NCBI RefSeq assembly: GCF_016859285.1
Contig: NC_053404.1
Location: 23,342,788-23,406,787, forward strand
Length of the DNA: 64,000 nt
Direction of reading: 5' to 3'
Source: Xiphias gladius
Lineage: Eukaryota; Chordata; Actinopteri; Istiophoriformes; Xiphiidae
How positions within the stretch are numbered: the stretch's first letter is position 1; every line of letters starts with the position of its first letter. Both the position numbers and the translations under genes were made by a program. The notes under the pieces are model-generated. The model had not been told where the DNA came from, made no database searches, and saw only the letters and a list, made by a program, of their open reading frames with translations. Positions 29,895-41,879 of this stretch are shown here, piece after piece.

Positions 29895-29952
<58 letters not shown>
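29891..29952. repeat. (ATT)n microsatellite
   Basis: About 60 bp of tandem TTA/ATT triplets. Confidence 0.97.
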
Positions 29953-29999
29953 GTATTAAAATGTCTGTATTATATTTCCGTTTGTCTGTAAAATCTTGT

Positions 30000-32900
30000 T
30001 TAAATTTTTAAAATTTTCAATACTTAGAAAATAATGGGGTTAAAATAATGTATGTTATAATGTATATTTATCCCAATTTTACACAAGTGGTTAAAAGCTA
30101 TTTTTTTTTTTTTTTAAATGTCAGGCATTTCTGTAGCCAAGTCTTTACATTTCACATTTTCTTACAGTAAAGGAATATATAAATATACATATTCATATAA
30201 TATATCATATAATACATATATATAGTATAGTATATGAAAATGTGCAAAAACATACAAAATACAAAAATATGAAAATAAAAGCATTCTAAAAGAAATAGAA
30301 AATACAGAAATGTTAAACTACAAAAAAAGGAAAAACAATTGATTTTGGGCCAATATATGAAAGAAAATACTGAAATAAATCAGACAGTTAAATAAAATAT
30401 GAAATAGTTAATACAGAAATGAGAAAACAGAGCACAAAAAGACCAAATATCCATCTCCAACTATCCCGAACCAAACTCCACAGAGAAAATAAAGCAACAC
30501 ACTCCCACTTCAACACAGCAGAGAACCAACCTGACGTTGGTTCCAGCGACTCGACAGCGGCACAGTTAAGTTTATATTTTACTCAGTGCTCTGGCGTAAC
30601 ATTTCTGCTGGACCGCCGATTATAAGGCCAAAAGTATGTGGACATGTTATCCAATGAAGCTATGTGGCCAAAATTCGGGACAGGACACCTGATAAATGTA
30701 ATTTATTTGGCCACAGTACAAGAAGTACTTGTCGGAAAGTATGTGGACAGCGAACATACAGAATGTGACGCTGTGTTTCTCTGGTTTCAGGCAGGTTTTT
30801 GGATCCTGTCTGTAGGGATTCACATCAGTGAGGTCCATCACTGCTCCTGTTTTTACTTTGATTTTTTCTGTACTTGAGCTCCTCTTGTTTCCTCCTCCCC
30901 TCTGCTTTCATCTTCCCTTTTAGCTCCTCCACTTTTCTCTCTGTCCTCCTAATGCTCTCTTGTTTTGTCTCAGTGGTTAAACCCCACCTGCTCACCTCCT
31001 CTCCACCTTTTCATCTCCTCACCGCTGCTCCCACTCTTCTCCTGTTTGGCCTTTACTCTTTCATATTTGACTCATGACAGCAGACAGACACATTTATCAG
31101 GGACTTTACAGAGACTCAAAGTGTTTTCAGGTCTGAATGAGGAGAAACGTATTTAATCACTTTAAAATTAATCATTAATAAAAATCCTATGCTCTGTCCA
31201 GTCAGATAGATTTATACCTTTTATATGTTTCAAATGTTTTACATGTTTTATATTTCATATGTTTTATGTGTTTAACATGCTTCCTATGTTTTATACTTAT
31301 ATTTTTTTACATGTTTCCTATGTTTTGTATGTCTCTGACTATTGCTTATTCAAGTTGTGTTCTGTTAACAAACATCCTGACCCCTGCCACGTCTGATTGC
31401 ATCCAAATTTGGGAGATGTGTAGAAATGAACCCTGAACATTACTGTAAAATTTCATGTTATTTCACTCACAGGTGACAATAGATACGTCATTCACATTCA
31501 TTCAGTTGCTGTTTCGCTAATTGTCCAGAACAGATTTGTACCAATAACAAACAGACAAAAAATATTTTTGCCATTAAATTGTCTGATCACAAACTGGCTT
31601 TTCAGGTGCAGAGGCATTATGAGACTCAGGTGTGTGTCGTTGAATGAATAGTAGAGTCCCTCTTCTGGGTGTTGCTACAACCACAGAGCTAGTGCCATAG
31701 TCCCATTTAAACCAGCACTGTGTTCATCATTTATCAAAAACACCCCCTCCAAGGAGAATTATGTTGGATTTATCACCTTTATACCAGCGTGTCCACAGCA
31801 GCTGAAAGCCAAGGTTTTCCAGAAGAGGGTTTGTGAGACTTTCTAACTTCCCACGTCAGAACTTTGTCGTGGGAAAACTGCTTGCACCTTTGTAGCAGCC
31901 GGGTCGAGGCAGTTGATGAAACTAAATGAGATTATTAAGTTTTAATTTGTGGTTTGACTCTAGATTCTGTGACTTGGAATGATTCACTCCATCAATGATG
32001 ATTTTTTCCTCTTTGACTGACCAGATACTCTGAGAGTTTGTCAAAAGTAGATTGTACAGATACAAAACTCACTTGAAATGCACCTCAGACCAGTCTCACA
32101 GTGGGAAGGTCTAGTGTTAAAGTCATATCTATCCCTCTGTGAGAACTGCGAACCCGTACATCTGCCATGATGCTGACGATCCTTTGGTTCGTAGGGTCCA
32201 TAAGTAGTTGAAGACTTGATGCTTCTTTCCTGTCGCTCAGTTAAGTCGCACGCAGCTCGTGAATCATTGAAGAAGAATCCTCCTCCTGGTTCACTGTTTC
32301 GGCCCCATGGCAGAGAAAATATCGTCGGGAAACTATGGCAATAACCTGCCAACAAAATGACATATAATTATCCCAATTTTACACAAGCGGCTAAAATCCC
32401 GTAAAAGGTTATTGTAATTATTCAGGGGTTTTTGTCAGAGGTAGGACTTTAGTGTAACTGTCGTTTAATGTTTTGTGGTGCTGCGTGTTTACATCAGTCA
32501 CTCTAATGATACAATTAATTCTCTTCAGGGTGGATTATTGACCTAAACCTAAAGTATGAGTGTGTTTACATGAACCAGTGTACCAGTATGAGGCTTATCC
32601 CAGTTTTTCATCGTATTGGTGATATGACATTTACATGGAGCACAGAGAAACCTGCTTCTGCATATCCCCGTACTCATGATAGATAGTAGTATCCTGGATA
32701 CTGATTACTGCATGTTGTTCATACCTGCGATGTTGACACACAGGTTAAAGTGACGTTCCTGTAACCGGTTTCCTTTAATCAGTCAATCTGTGCAACCGAG
32801 TCCTGTGACCTGTCTACGAAAGTGAACAACTCAATACAAGATGTATACATGCAACAGTATCCTGCTTTCTTTCGCAGTACTCCGGCTAGCATATTCGGGT

Positions 32901-33740
32901 TTACCTGATGAGGAAAGCCTCTGTCTCTAGATGCAGGGATAGACATTAGCAGCCAAGACTGGAACAGGCTGATGCAGCTGAGTACGCTGCTGCAGGCAGG
33001 TCAACACAGAGGATCCACAGGTATTCACACCTGCGTTAACAGCATCCACCACTTCAGACAGTAGATCTGATCAGCTGAGTGTCAGGGCCTTGTGATTAGT
33101 TTAGTTTTCAAACATTATTTGCCTTGACCCGGGAGGCCTGTTGAAGCGCACACACACATCTGACACTATACCCCCCCCACCCCCAGCAGTGCAACCTTTA
33201 TTATAAATGGACATTTGTTTCAACCACAAGAGTATGTTTGTAAAATTAAAAAACAAACAAAGTAATCAGACTTTTTCTGATCAACTTACTTCGTTCAGTT
33301 CTGTTCACCCTCTGAGACCAAACAAAATCAAAGAACAAATGAACTAATGAAAACCTGATCGGAAACAGGACACATGCTGAGAGAGTTTCCACCTGACCAG
33401 GTTCTAGAAACCACAGTGCACCATGGGAATGTTTTTCTGGCCTAACATACTCTTATCAGATGGCGAGAGATAAATCAGTCGGTTTGAGTTCAGTAAAACT
33501 AAGTTTCCATCGACATATCCCGGCTCACAAAATTATTAGTAAACTACCTGTCTAGTCTAAATGTTAGATGGTAAATGCTTTAAAGTGGGGCATAGACCAA
33601 CAGCAGACTCCCACTAAAAACAGGTGAAATGATGTTGTGTGTTCAGGCTGGAGGAGAAAGTGACGGCTGTTCAGAGACTCTGTGTTTACAGCTAACAGGA
33701 CAGGTACAGGTGAGTGTCCAGGTGTGTGAGAGGCTATCAG
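30000..33740. other. Gene-free stretch
   Basis: AT-rich DNA, with diverged TATGTGGACA units at 30,625-30,760. Positions 32,041-32,355 carry a minus-strand open frame of 104 aa with no family motif. No exon is supported. Confidence 0.45.
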
Positions 33741-33747
33741 GTTACCG

Positions 33748-33755
33748 GTGTGTGC

Positions 33756-33801
<46 letters not shown>

Positions 33802-34010
33802 GTATGACTTGACATAGTGCAAACATTTTGGAAAAGTGAGGACATTTTGTCCAGTTCTCACACCTTAAAATGGCTGTTTGAGGGTTCAGACCTGGTTTTA
33901 AGGTTCAGGTTAGAATCGGGTTTAGGTTAGGCTTAGGGTGAGGGGCTAGGGGATGCCTTTTGTCAGTGAGTGTCCTCACAAAGACAGAAGTACAAGTGTG
34001 TGTGTGTGGG
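33748..34010. mobile_element. (GT)n tract with adjoining common teleost repeat
   Basis: (GT)n at 33748-33797 is followed by GTGAGGACATTTTGTCCAGT, a TTTGAGGGTTCAGACCTGG block, repeated TTAGGTTAGGCTTAGGGT words, and GAGTGTCCTCACAAAGACAG before more GT. This package of microsatellite plus GGACATTTTGTCC repeat is widespread in fish genomes. Class unknown. Confidence 0.65.
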
Positions 34011-34344
34011 AGAGAGAAATGTCCTGTTTGGATCAAACACTCTCTGCTTGTTGTGTGCTTTCATCAGCTCATTAACTCCAACGAGACAACGGACGGTCTG
34101 TCCCAACACCAACATGGGGACACTCTGACAGATAGACAGCCAGAGGACAGACAGAAAGACAGGACAGCTGAGCCCAGGGAAAGCTGACTTTCATTTAGCG
34201 TCTACTCTTTCTTTTTTAATAGAAAGTCAAGAAACCAAAGTCAAAGAGAAGGAGGACTGTTTAGAGACCGTGTCCGTGACTTAAAGTAAACCCTGACAGC
34301 TACACCACCTGCTGGTCAGGTTGAGTGCTGCACCTACATGGGCT

Positions 34345-34515
34345 CGCTTGAAGGTGGAATATACACTGAGGAACCAGCAGTTGATGACCACATGTCTAAT
34401 AGACTGCTGGTCCACTGTGCTGCCAAAACAGCTCTGACCCGCTGAGACACGGACTCTTCAAGACCTCTGGAGGTCCCCTGTGGTGTCTGGCACCCACTGA
34501 ATCCTTTACCACTAC
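34345..34515. mobile_element. Dispersed teleost repeat fragment
   Basis: Contains GTGCTGCCAAAACAGCTCTG, CCGCTGAGACACGGACTC and GGTGTCTGGCACCCACT, text I recognise as a common interspersed repeat in fish. No ends or coding part define its class. Confidence 0.5.
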
Positions 34516-34984
34516 ATCAAATACTCCACCACCTTTCATCTCTTCTTCTCTGTTTGTAATGGTGTTTCATGGCTTCTTCTTCTTCTGTGGTTCTAACAGG
34601 GTTTTTATTGCCCCCATGTTGCTGTCTCGCCCCCATCCATCCGCCATGTTGTTTACTAACAGTCAGCTGATCAGAGAGCCGATTATCCGATCAAATCTTC
34701 AAAAGGAGCCTTCAAACGTTCTGAAAGAAACCTCGCAGCCTCACCTGATGACATCACCAGATAACATGATCAGGTGATTGCTGTACGTTCATACAGGACT
34801 GACTCAGCAAACTTAAGGATTTTTTTCAGAAATTATGCCGTTTCACATCAGAGACTTTTTACCAAATTACAGGAAATAAATCAGGTTGAAATGAAGCAAA
34901 CTGAAGGACAACAGCTTTATCGGGTCATTTTATCTTTTCAGAACAACTGAATGAAAAAACCCCTAAAGGGACGTGAGCAAAAAT

Positions 34985-35865
34985 TATCTGGCAAACACAT
35001 GGAAAACTATCTGGCTCCCAGTGAAAACTATCTGAACCTCACCGTAAACTATCTGGTACTTATCAGAGAGTATCTGGCCCTTAGTGGATATAATCTTTTT
35101 CATTCACACTGAAGATTATCTGGCGCTCACTGGAAACTATCTGGAGATCACTGGAAACTATCTAGTGATCCCTGGAAACTAGTGATCAGTGGAAAATATC
35201 TGGAGGTCACTGGAAAATATCTGGTGATCACTGGAGAGTGTCTGGCAACCACTGAAAACTATCTGATGCTGTCATGAAATGGTCTGCAGCTCATAAAAAA
35301 CTGTCTGGCATGACCACTGGAAAATTATCTTGTCCTCACTGGAAACTTTCCAGTGATCACTGGAAACTATCTGGTTATCACTGGAAACTATCTGGTTATC
35401 ACTGGAAACTATCTGGAGATCACTGGAAACTATCTGGAGATCACTGGAAACTATCTGGAGATCACTGGAAACTATCTGGAGATCACTGGAAACTATCTGG
35501 AGATCACTGGAAACTAGTGATCAGTGGAAAATATCTGGAGGTCACTGGAAACTATCTGGTTATCACTGGAAACTGGCAATCAGTGGAAACTATATGGAGG
35601 TCACTGGAAACTATCTGGAGATCACTGGAAACTGGCAATCAGTGGAAACTATCTGGAGGTCACTGGAAACTATCTGGAGATCACTGGAAACTGGCAATCA
35701 GTGGAAATTATCTGATTATCACTGCAAACTATCTGGCATTCAGTAGAAAAATCTGGAGGTCACTGGGATCTATCCAGTGATCACTGGAAACTATCTAGTG
35801 ATCACTGGAAACTGGCAATCAGTGGAAACTATCTGGCGATCAGTGGAAACTACCAGGAATGATCT
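34985..35865 (+). repeat. 21-bp minisatellite
   Basis: Tandem units of GGAAACTATCTGGAGATCAC plus T, with GGTTATCACT and GTGATCACT variants, over about 880 bp. Copies are most regular at 35,340-35,520 and more diverged at both ends. As 21 is a multiple of three, the array is open in frame and would encode a Gly-Asp-His-Trp-Lys-Leu-Ser heptad. This is a product of the unit length, not evidence for a gene. Confidence 0.92.
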
Positions 35866-36132
35866 AGACCTCATTAAAAAACTGCCATAGCCGTAAACCT
35901 TTTTTTTTTTTTTTGCTTTTATAGACTAATTTATATGTTACTAAATTATTACAATTATTACAGTTTAATAAAACTAACAAGATGCAGCATTTTAGCAAAC
36001 AACACGAAGAAATCAGTAAGCACAGTACATTACGGTGAAGTGTTCTGCACCGTAATGTACTGTGGAGTGTATAAATACTGAACCGTAATGAACTGATGAG
36101 GATCAGGTGACTGCGGACAGTCATGTGATCAT

Positions 36133-36136
<4 letters not shown>

Positions 36137-36178
<42 letters not shown>
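36137..36178. repeat. (GT)n microsatellite
   Basis: About 42 bp of GT units; a short (ACAG)n tract also lies at 36357-36382. Confidence 0.95.
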
Positions 36179-36179
<1 letters not shown>

Positions 36180-36389
36180 CAGTAAGCTAGCAGCATGCCA
36201 CAGTGGAGCCATGGTGTTAGCATAGCTAGCGTAGCTGACATTCCAGCTGCGGATCAGTGACAAGGACAAAGAAACAGCATCCATCATGTGACAGCTTCAC
36301 ACTCTATCGTCTGCAGGTAACACACCTAAACCTGCTCATTTTAACAGTGTTCAGGTAGACAGACAGACAGACAGACAGACAGTTAGTTT

Positions 36390-38290
36390 AAAGGGAGGTG
36401 AGAAACAGTGGCTACACTTCACCTCACCTGTCTGTACAGACAGACAGGTAGTCAGTGAGTGTCTGCAGCAGATCTGGGGACAGATCAGTTGCTTCATGAT
36501 AAACAGGTGAGTCAGAGATCACAGGTGTGATTAGAAGGTGAACAGTTTATGTTTTCCGCTGACACCTCATCACAGCTTAGCTACACAGCGATTTCTTCAT
36601 CACTTCCTCCGAGATTCATATGACTCACTACCTCTGTGGTTCAGGTTTGATGGAGTTTAGACACAAAAACTACCACTGATGAAAATTTCTCATCCAATCA
36701 GACGATTCGTTATTTAAAGGTGCAGTTCAACATTTAGTGAATCCTCTTCTCATCTTTCTCACCGAGAGTGAAGGCCAACACACAACATGTTCATCATACA
36801 GACAGCGGAAGTAGTCGTAGTAGAAGTATTACAGTACTGCGGTGACCTGGGAATACAGGCGATAGTAGCACTGAAGAGTGAGTGAGGACATCACACGCTC
36901 ACAGATAAAGCACAGCCGTCCACAATCAGAACAATAAAACACCAGCATCTGAGTAAAAATCCAAACTTTTACAAACAGTATTTTACTCTAGAAGTATTAA
37001 AACACTGCAGGCTCACAGAATCTGTTAACAATAACATTCAGAGAGATTCACAAAAACAACAAATAACTGTATAAATTACTGCAAGTACAATAAAACAGAC
37101 GACCCAGAAAAACAGGCGACAACATGAACAAACAAATTCCATCGGTGTTAAGTCCATCAGTAGCAAATCTACAGAATTTCACAGAAACACAATCTGCAAA
37201 TCTTCATCACACAGATGAAAAGTCTGTGACTGTTGTGGCTGCTGTCTGAGATGCTGTATAAAGGACATGTTGTGGTTTTGGCTTCACGGCTTTGGTTGCT
37301 AGGAAATAGTCCAACACATAACCCCTGTAAATTATTGTTTGTATTTGATTTTATTTCAGATCAACACTAAGATATCAGTTCACAACTCTAAACTCCGCAG
37401 TGTGTGTGGGTGTTTGTGTGTGTGTGTGTGTGTGTGTGTGATCCCTCATGTCCTCTTCAGTCTAATCTCTGAAATGTTTCCGTCTCTGTTTACTGAATCT
37501 GGATTAAATCTTTTAATCTGTTTGTTCCTGAAACCAAACGAACCTTGTTTCTTCTTTTGCTACCGGAGAATTAAACAGACCTGGTCTGACGAGGACCTGT
37601 TCTGACCGTCTTCTTGTTGAATCGGGTTTAATTATTCTTGAGTTTGACTGTCCTCTGGTCCCTTTTGGATCCAGACCGGGGCCACATATTCTAAAAGCAT
37701 CAAAAGGTACCTGGAATCTGAGGACCTGATCCTGAAGGGACCAGAGTGTAGTCAGACCCAGACTGAGTACAATCAAAATTTATTAGACCCCCCATCCAAA
37801 AGCGACCCAGTCTGTCAGACCCAATCCAGATAGATTCAGGGACAATTCAAGACCGGATCCAAACTTTTAATGGATTATCTTTATGGTTTAAAGGATTTTA
37901 AAAATTTTACAGAATTTTTACTCTAATAAAAAACTTCAGATTCTTTGAGGTTTAAATAAGAGTCAAGTTTTATGTTATCTGGTTTATTTCAAGGCGTCCT
38001 AACCCTTTAATAACCCCTGCTGTGTGTGTGACTAACTGAGGAATGGTTTTGGTTCATCTGTGTGACTTTGAGATTATATGATCACTGCTCTCTCTCTCTC
38101 TGTCTCTCTCCATGTGTAGTGGGTGTCCCTCGCCCTCAGGTCCAGACTCGTTCTGTCAGTCTGGTTCTCATCTCCACAAAGATAAACTTCAACGTAAACC
38201 GACTTCATTCTTCTTCACTCAACCAGAAACACTTCCTGTTCTGTCAAAACAGCAGAAGAAGAAACAGCTGCAGCTCACAGCTCAGGAAAC
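36390..38290. other. Gene-free stretch with one short (GT)n
   Basis: Contains (GT)n at 37401-37441. The plus-strand frames at 37339 and 38062-38489 lack recognisable domains. Nothing else is supported. Confidence 0.45.
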
Positions 38291-38299
38291 ACTTGCAGA

Positions 38300-39065
38300 C
38301 CTCATACTTTACCTGGTCCTGGTCCTGGCCCTGGTTCTGGCCCCGGATCTGATAATGGTCTTTATTTGTATATTGTTTATTTTTAAATCAACTCAGTCTC
38401 TTTTGTACATTTTATTGTCACACACCATTGTTTGTAACCTGGGCCTGATTCTGATTTTGGGCCTGTACCTGGGCCTGACCCATTATTGATTGTGGACTCG
38501 GACTTGACCTCATAGTCTACTCACCTGAACCAGTTCCTAATAAAGGACCTTCTCTATATTGTTCATTCTTAATTGACCACAGCAACCTCTGTTCATTTTA
38601 CTTTCATGCTTTCTTTTGAACCTGTCCTAGTTCTGGTCCTGGTCTTGGACCTGACCTTACATTGTATAGTCTTGGTCCTGGTGTAGTCCTGGTTGTTGTC
38701 CTTATAATGGACTTATTCTTATATTGTTAATTCTTGAAATCAGTAACTCCCCCTTACTTAACTGTCACACACTGCTGTTTTTAACCTGAACCTGGACCTG
38801 TTCCTATGGACTAAAAGCCGATCCTGCACCTGACATAACACTCTACGGACTCTGCCCTGAACCTGTTCCTGACCCCAAACTGTCCTGGTCTTGAACCTGA
38901 TAAATGACGATGTTGCTATTATTCACTCCTAAATTAACATATTCTTGGGCCTTGTACTGATTCACTGTCATTTGTTGACTTGTTCCTGGTCTTTGAACTG
39001 AATGTAATCCTTTTCCTGGAGCTGGTCCTGGTCCTGTATATACAGAAATGTTAATAAGAAGTATA
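38300..39065. repeat. Degenerate CCTGGTCCTGG-type repeat region
   Basis: CCTGGTCCTGGTCCTGGCCC, GGGCCTGTACCTGGGCCTGA, CCTGTCCTAGTTCTGGTCCT and related words recur through about 760 bp, interspersed with unique sequence. A similar hexamer array lies just upstream of the gcm2 start codon at 57.2 kb. Confidence 0.6.
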
Positions 39066-39184
39066 TGTTATTCCAGGTCTGTTGGTGTTGAATGTCAGTT
39101 TGTTGAAATGAAGGACTGGGTGTGCTCTGTCCACAGTTTGTCCTCTTACTGAACCCAGAACCGTTTTTGAGAGTTGACCTGAGT

Positions 39185-40880
39185 TACCTGTGCTACCTTT
39201 TTTAACCCGAGTTTAGTCTGTGTTACCTGAGTTACCTGAGTTTAGTCTGTGTTACCTGAGTTACCTGAGTTTAGTCTGTGTTACCTGAGTTTAGTCTGTG
39301 TTACCTGAGTTACCTGAGTTACCTGAGTTTAGTCTGTGTTACCTGAGTTACCTGAGTTTAGTCTGTGTTACCTGAGTTACCTGAGTTTAGTCTGTGTTAC
39401 CTGTGTTACCTAAGTTACCTGAGTTTAGTCTGTGTTTAGTCTGTGTTACCTGAGTTACCTGAGTTTAGTCTGTGTTACCTGAGTTTAGTCTGTGTTACCT
39501 GTGTTACCTAAGTTACCTTTGTTACCTGAGTTTAGTCTGTGTTACCTGAGTTACCTGAGTTTAGTCTGTGTTACCTGAGTTACCTAAGTTACCTTTTTTA
39601 CCTGAGTTTAGTCTGTGTTACCTGAGTTACCTGAGTTTAGTCTGTGTTATCTGAGTTACATGAGTTACCTGAGTTTAGTCTGTGTTACCTGAGTTACCTG
39701 AGTTTAGTCTGTGTAGTCTGTGTTACCTGAGTTACATGAGTTTAGTCTGTGTTACCTGAGTTACATGAGTTTAGTCTGTGTTACCTGAGTTTAGTCTGTG
39801 TTACCTGAGTTACATGAGTTTAGTCTGTGTTACCTGAGTTACATGAGTTTAGTCTGTGTTACCTGAGTTTAGTCTGTGTTACCTGAGTTACCTGAGTTTA
39901 GTCTGTGTTACCTGAGTAACATGAGATTAGTCTGTGTTACCTGAGTAACATGAGATTAGTCTGTGTTACCTGAGTAACATGAGATTAGTCTGTGTTACCT
40001 GAGTTACATGAGTTTAGTCTGAGTTACCTGAGTTTAGTCTGTGTTACCTGAGTTACCTGAGTTACCTTTGTTACCTGAGTTTAGTCTGTGTTACCTGAGT
40101 TACCTGAGTTACCTGGTTACCTGAGTTTAGTCTGTGTTACCTGAGTTACCTGAGTTTAGTCTGTGTTACCTGAGTTACCTGAGTTTAGTCTGTGTTACCT
40201 GAGTTTAGTCTGTGTTACCTGAGTTACCTGAGTTTAGTCTGTGTTTCCTGAGTTACCTGAGTTTAGTCTGTGTTACCTGAGTAACATGAGTTTAGTCTGT
40301 GTTACCTGTGTTACCTAAGTTACCTTTTTTACCTGAGTTTAGTCTGTGTTATCTGAGTTACATGAGTTACCTGAGTTTAGTCTGTGTTACCTCAGTAACA
40401 TGAGATTAGTCTGTGTTACCTGAGTAACATGAGATTAGTCTGTGTTACCTTTTTTTACCTGAGTTTAGTCTGTGTTATCTGAGTTACATGAGTTACCTGA
40501 GTTTAGTCTGTGTTACCTGAGTTACATGAGTTTAGTCTGTGTTACCTGAGTTTAGTCTGTGTTGTCTGTGTTACCTGAGTTTAGTCTGTGTTGTCTGTGT
40601 TACCTGAGTTTAGTCTGTGTTACCTGAGTTACCTGAGTTTAGTCTGTGTTACCTGAGTAACATGAGTTTAGTCTGTGTTACCTGAGTTTAGTCTGTGTTA
40701 CCTGAGTTACATGAGTTTAGTCTGTGTTACCTGAGTTTAGTCTGTGTTGTCTGTGTTACCTGAGTTTAGTCTGTGTTACCTGAGTTACCTGAGTTTAGTC
40801 TGTGTTACCTGAGTTACATGAGTTTAGTCTGAGTTACCTGTGTTACCTGAGTTACCTGTGTTACAGGAGTTTAGTCTGTG
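39185..40880. repeat. Two-word satellite array, about 1.7 kb
   Basis: Built from a 9-bp word TTACCTGAG and an 11-bp word TTTAGTCTGTG, combined mainly as 20-bp (one + one) and 29-bp (two + one) higher-order units, with variant words TTACATGAG, TAACATGAG and TTACCTTT. The order is irregular, as expected from repeated slippage and unequal exchange. Confidence 0.95.
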
Positions 40881-40919
40881 GTACCTGTGTCAGCTGAAGG
40901 ACAAACTGAAACCTTAATC

Positions 40920-41650
40920 CGAGAGCAACAGCAGCAACACAAACTTGATGAAAACAAAAAGCAACAGAAGCAGCGACACCAACCATGCGAGCAACAAGAG
41001 CAGCAGCAGAGAAAAAAGAAACAGGAGCACAAAGATGTGCAGCTCAGCAGCAGTGGGAGCGGCGGCAGTGATGGGGGCAATGGTGGACAAAGCTGCAACA
41101 GTAACAACGGCAGCAACAATAAGTATAGCAGCAACAGCAGCAACAGAAGAAAGATATCCTGTTTACTGTAAGCATCAACAGTAGTGGTAGACGCATTTCT
41201 AAAATTGCTGCAATTTCTCCAATTGCTGGCGTTACTTCCAGTTGCTGCATCGTGCGTCTACCACTGCCGTTGCTGCTGCGGAGAATATAATTTTTTATTG
41301 CAACATTGCTGCTGTCGTTTCTGTTGTAGTTTTTTCTTTGCTGCTGCCATTGCTGTCTTTTCTGTCACTGCCTTCATTGTTGCTTCTGTTGCTGCTGTTG
41401 TTTCTGCCATTGCCGCGGTTGGATGCCCGTCACTGTTGCTTATGTACAGTTTTTGTCTGCTGTTGCTGCCGCTGCCGTTGCTCCCCTTGTTCTTATTGTC
41501 ACCGTTCCTGACATTTCTGTTGCTGTTGTTTTTCACTGTACCACTGCTACAGCTGTCCCCGTTGCTTCTGTTCCCTTTCATTGTGCCGTTGCTGTTGCTG
41601 CTGTCCCTGATTGTTTTTATCCCGTTGACTCTGTTGCCGTGACTGGTCTC
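40920..41650. repeat. CAG/CAA-rich then CTG/TTG-rich block
   Basis: Positions 40925-41150 are rich in CAG, CAA and AGC triplets. Positions 41200-41650 are rich in GTTGCTGCTG-type triplets. The two halves are compositionally complementary and could pair in a long imperfect foldback. The 80-150-aa open frames on both strands (poly-S/N/Q or poly-L/V/A) are products of triplet composition. Confidence 0.8.
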
Positions 41651-41825
41651 TGTCTAGTTTATGTTAGCCTCTGCAGTGTTGCAGCACATCTCATCCATTT
41701 GTTCCACAGGAGCAGTTTGTTTTGAAGCAACATCAAAGCTACCAGCATGTTGCTGCTGTTGCTGCTGGCGGGCGGCCATGACAGTCTTCATGCCTACGTG
41801 ATGTTTCCGCAAGTCCTGACAGCGA

Positions 41826-41872
41826 GACGATGAAGATGATGAAGAGATGATGAAGATGATGAAGAGATAAAG
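41826..41872. repeat. (GATGAA)n-type short tandem repeat
   Basis: GATGAAGATGATGAAGAGAT occurs twice in tandem. Confidence 0.85.
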
Positions 41873-41879
41873 AATCGAG

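Noticed and set aside
35274-35780. 168-aa repeat protein as a gene
   Set aside because: It arises because the minisatellite unit is 21 bp. No flanking coding or promoter evidence.
34985-40880. CRISPR-like repeat-spacer array
   Set aside because: Repeats are contiguous or irregular minisatellites without unique spacers, in a eukaryotic genome.
40871-41725. Poly-Q/S/N and poly-L/V/A frames
   Set aside because: Triplet-composition artefacts of the CAG/CTG-rich block, present in many frames at once.
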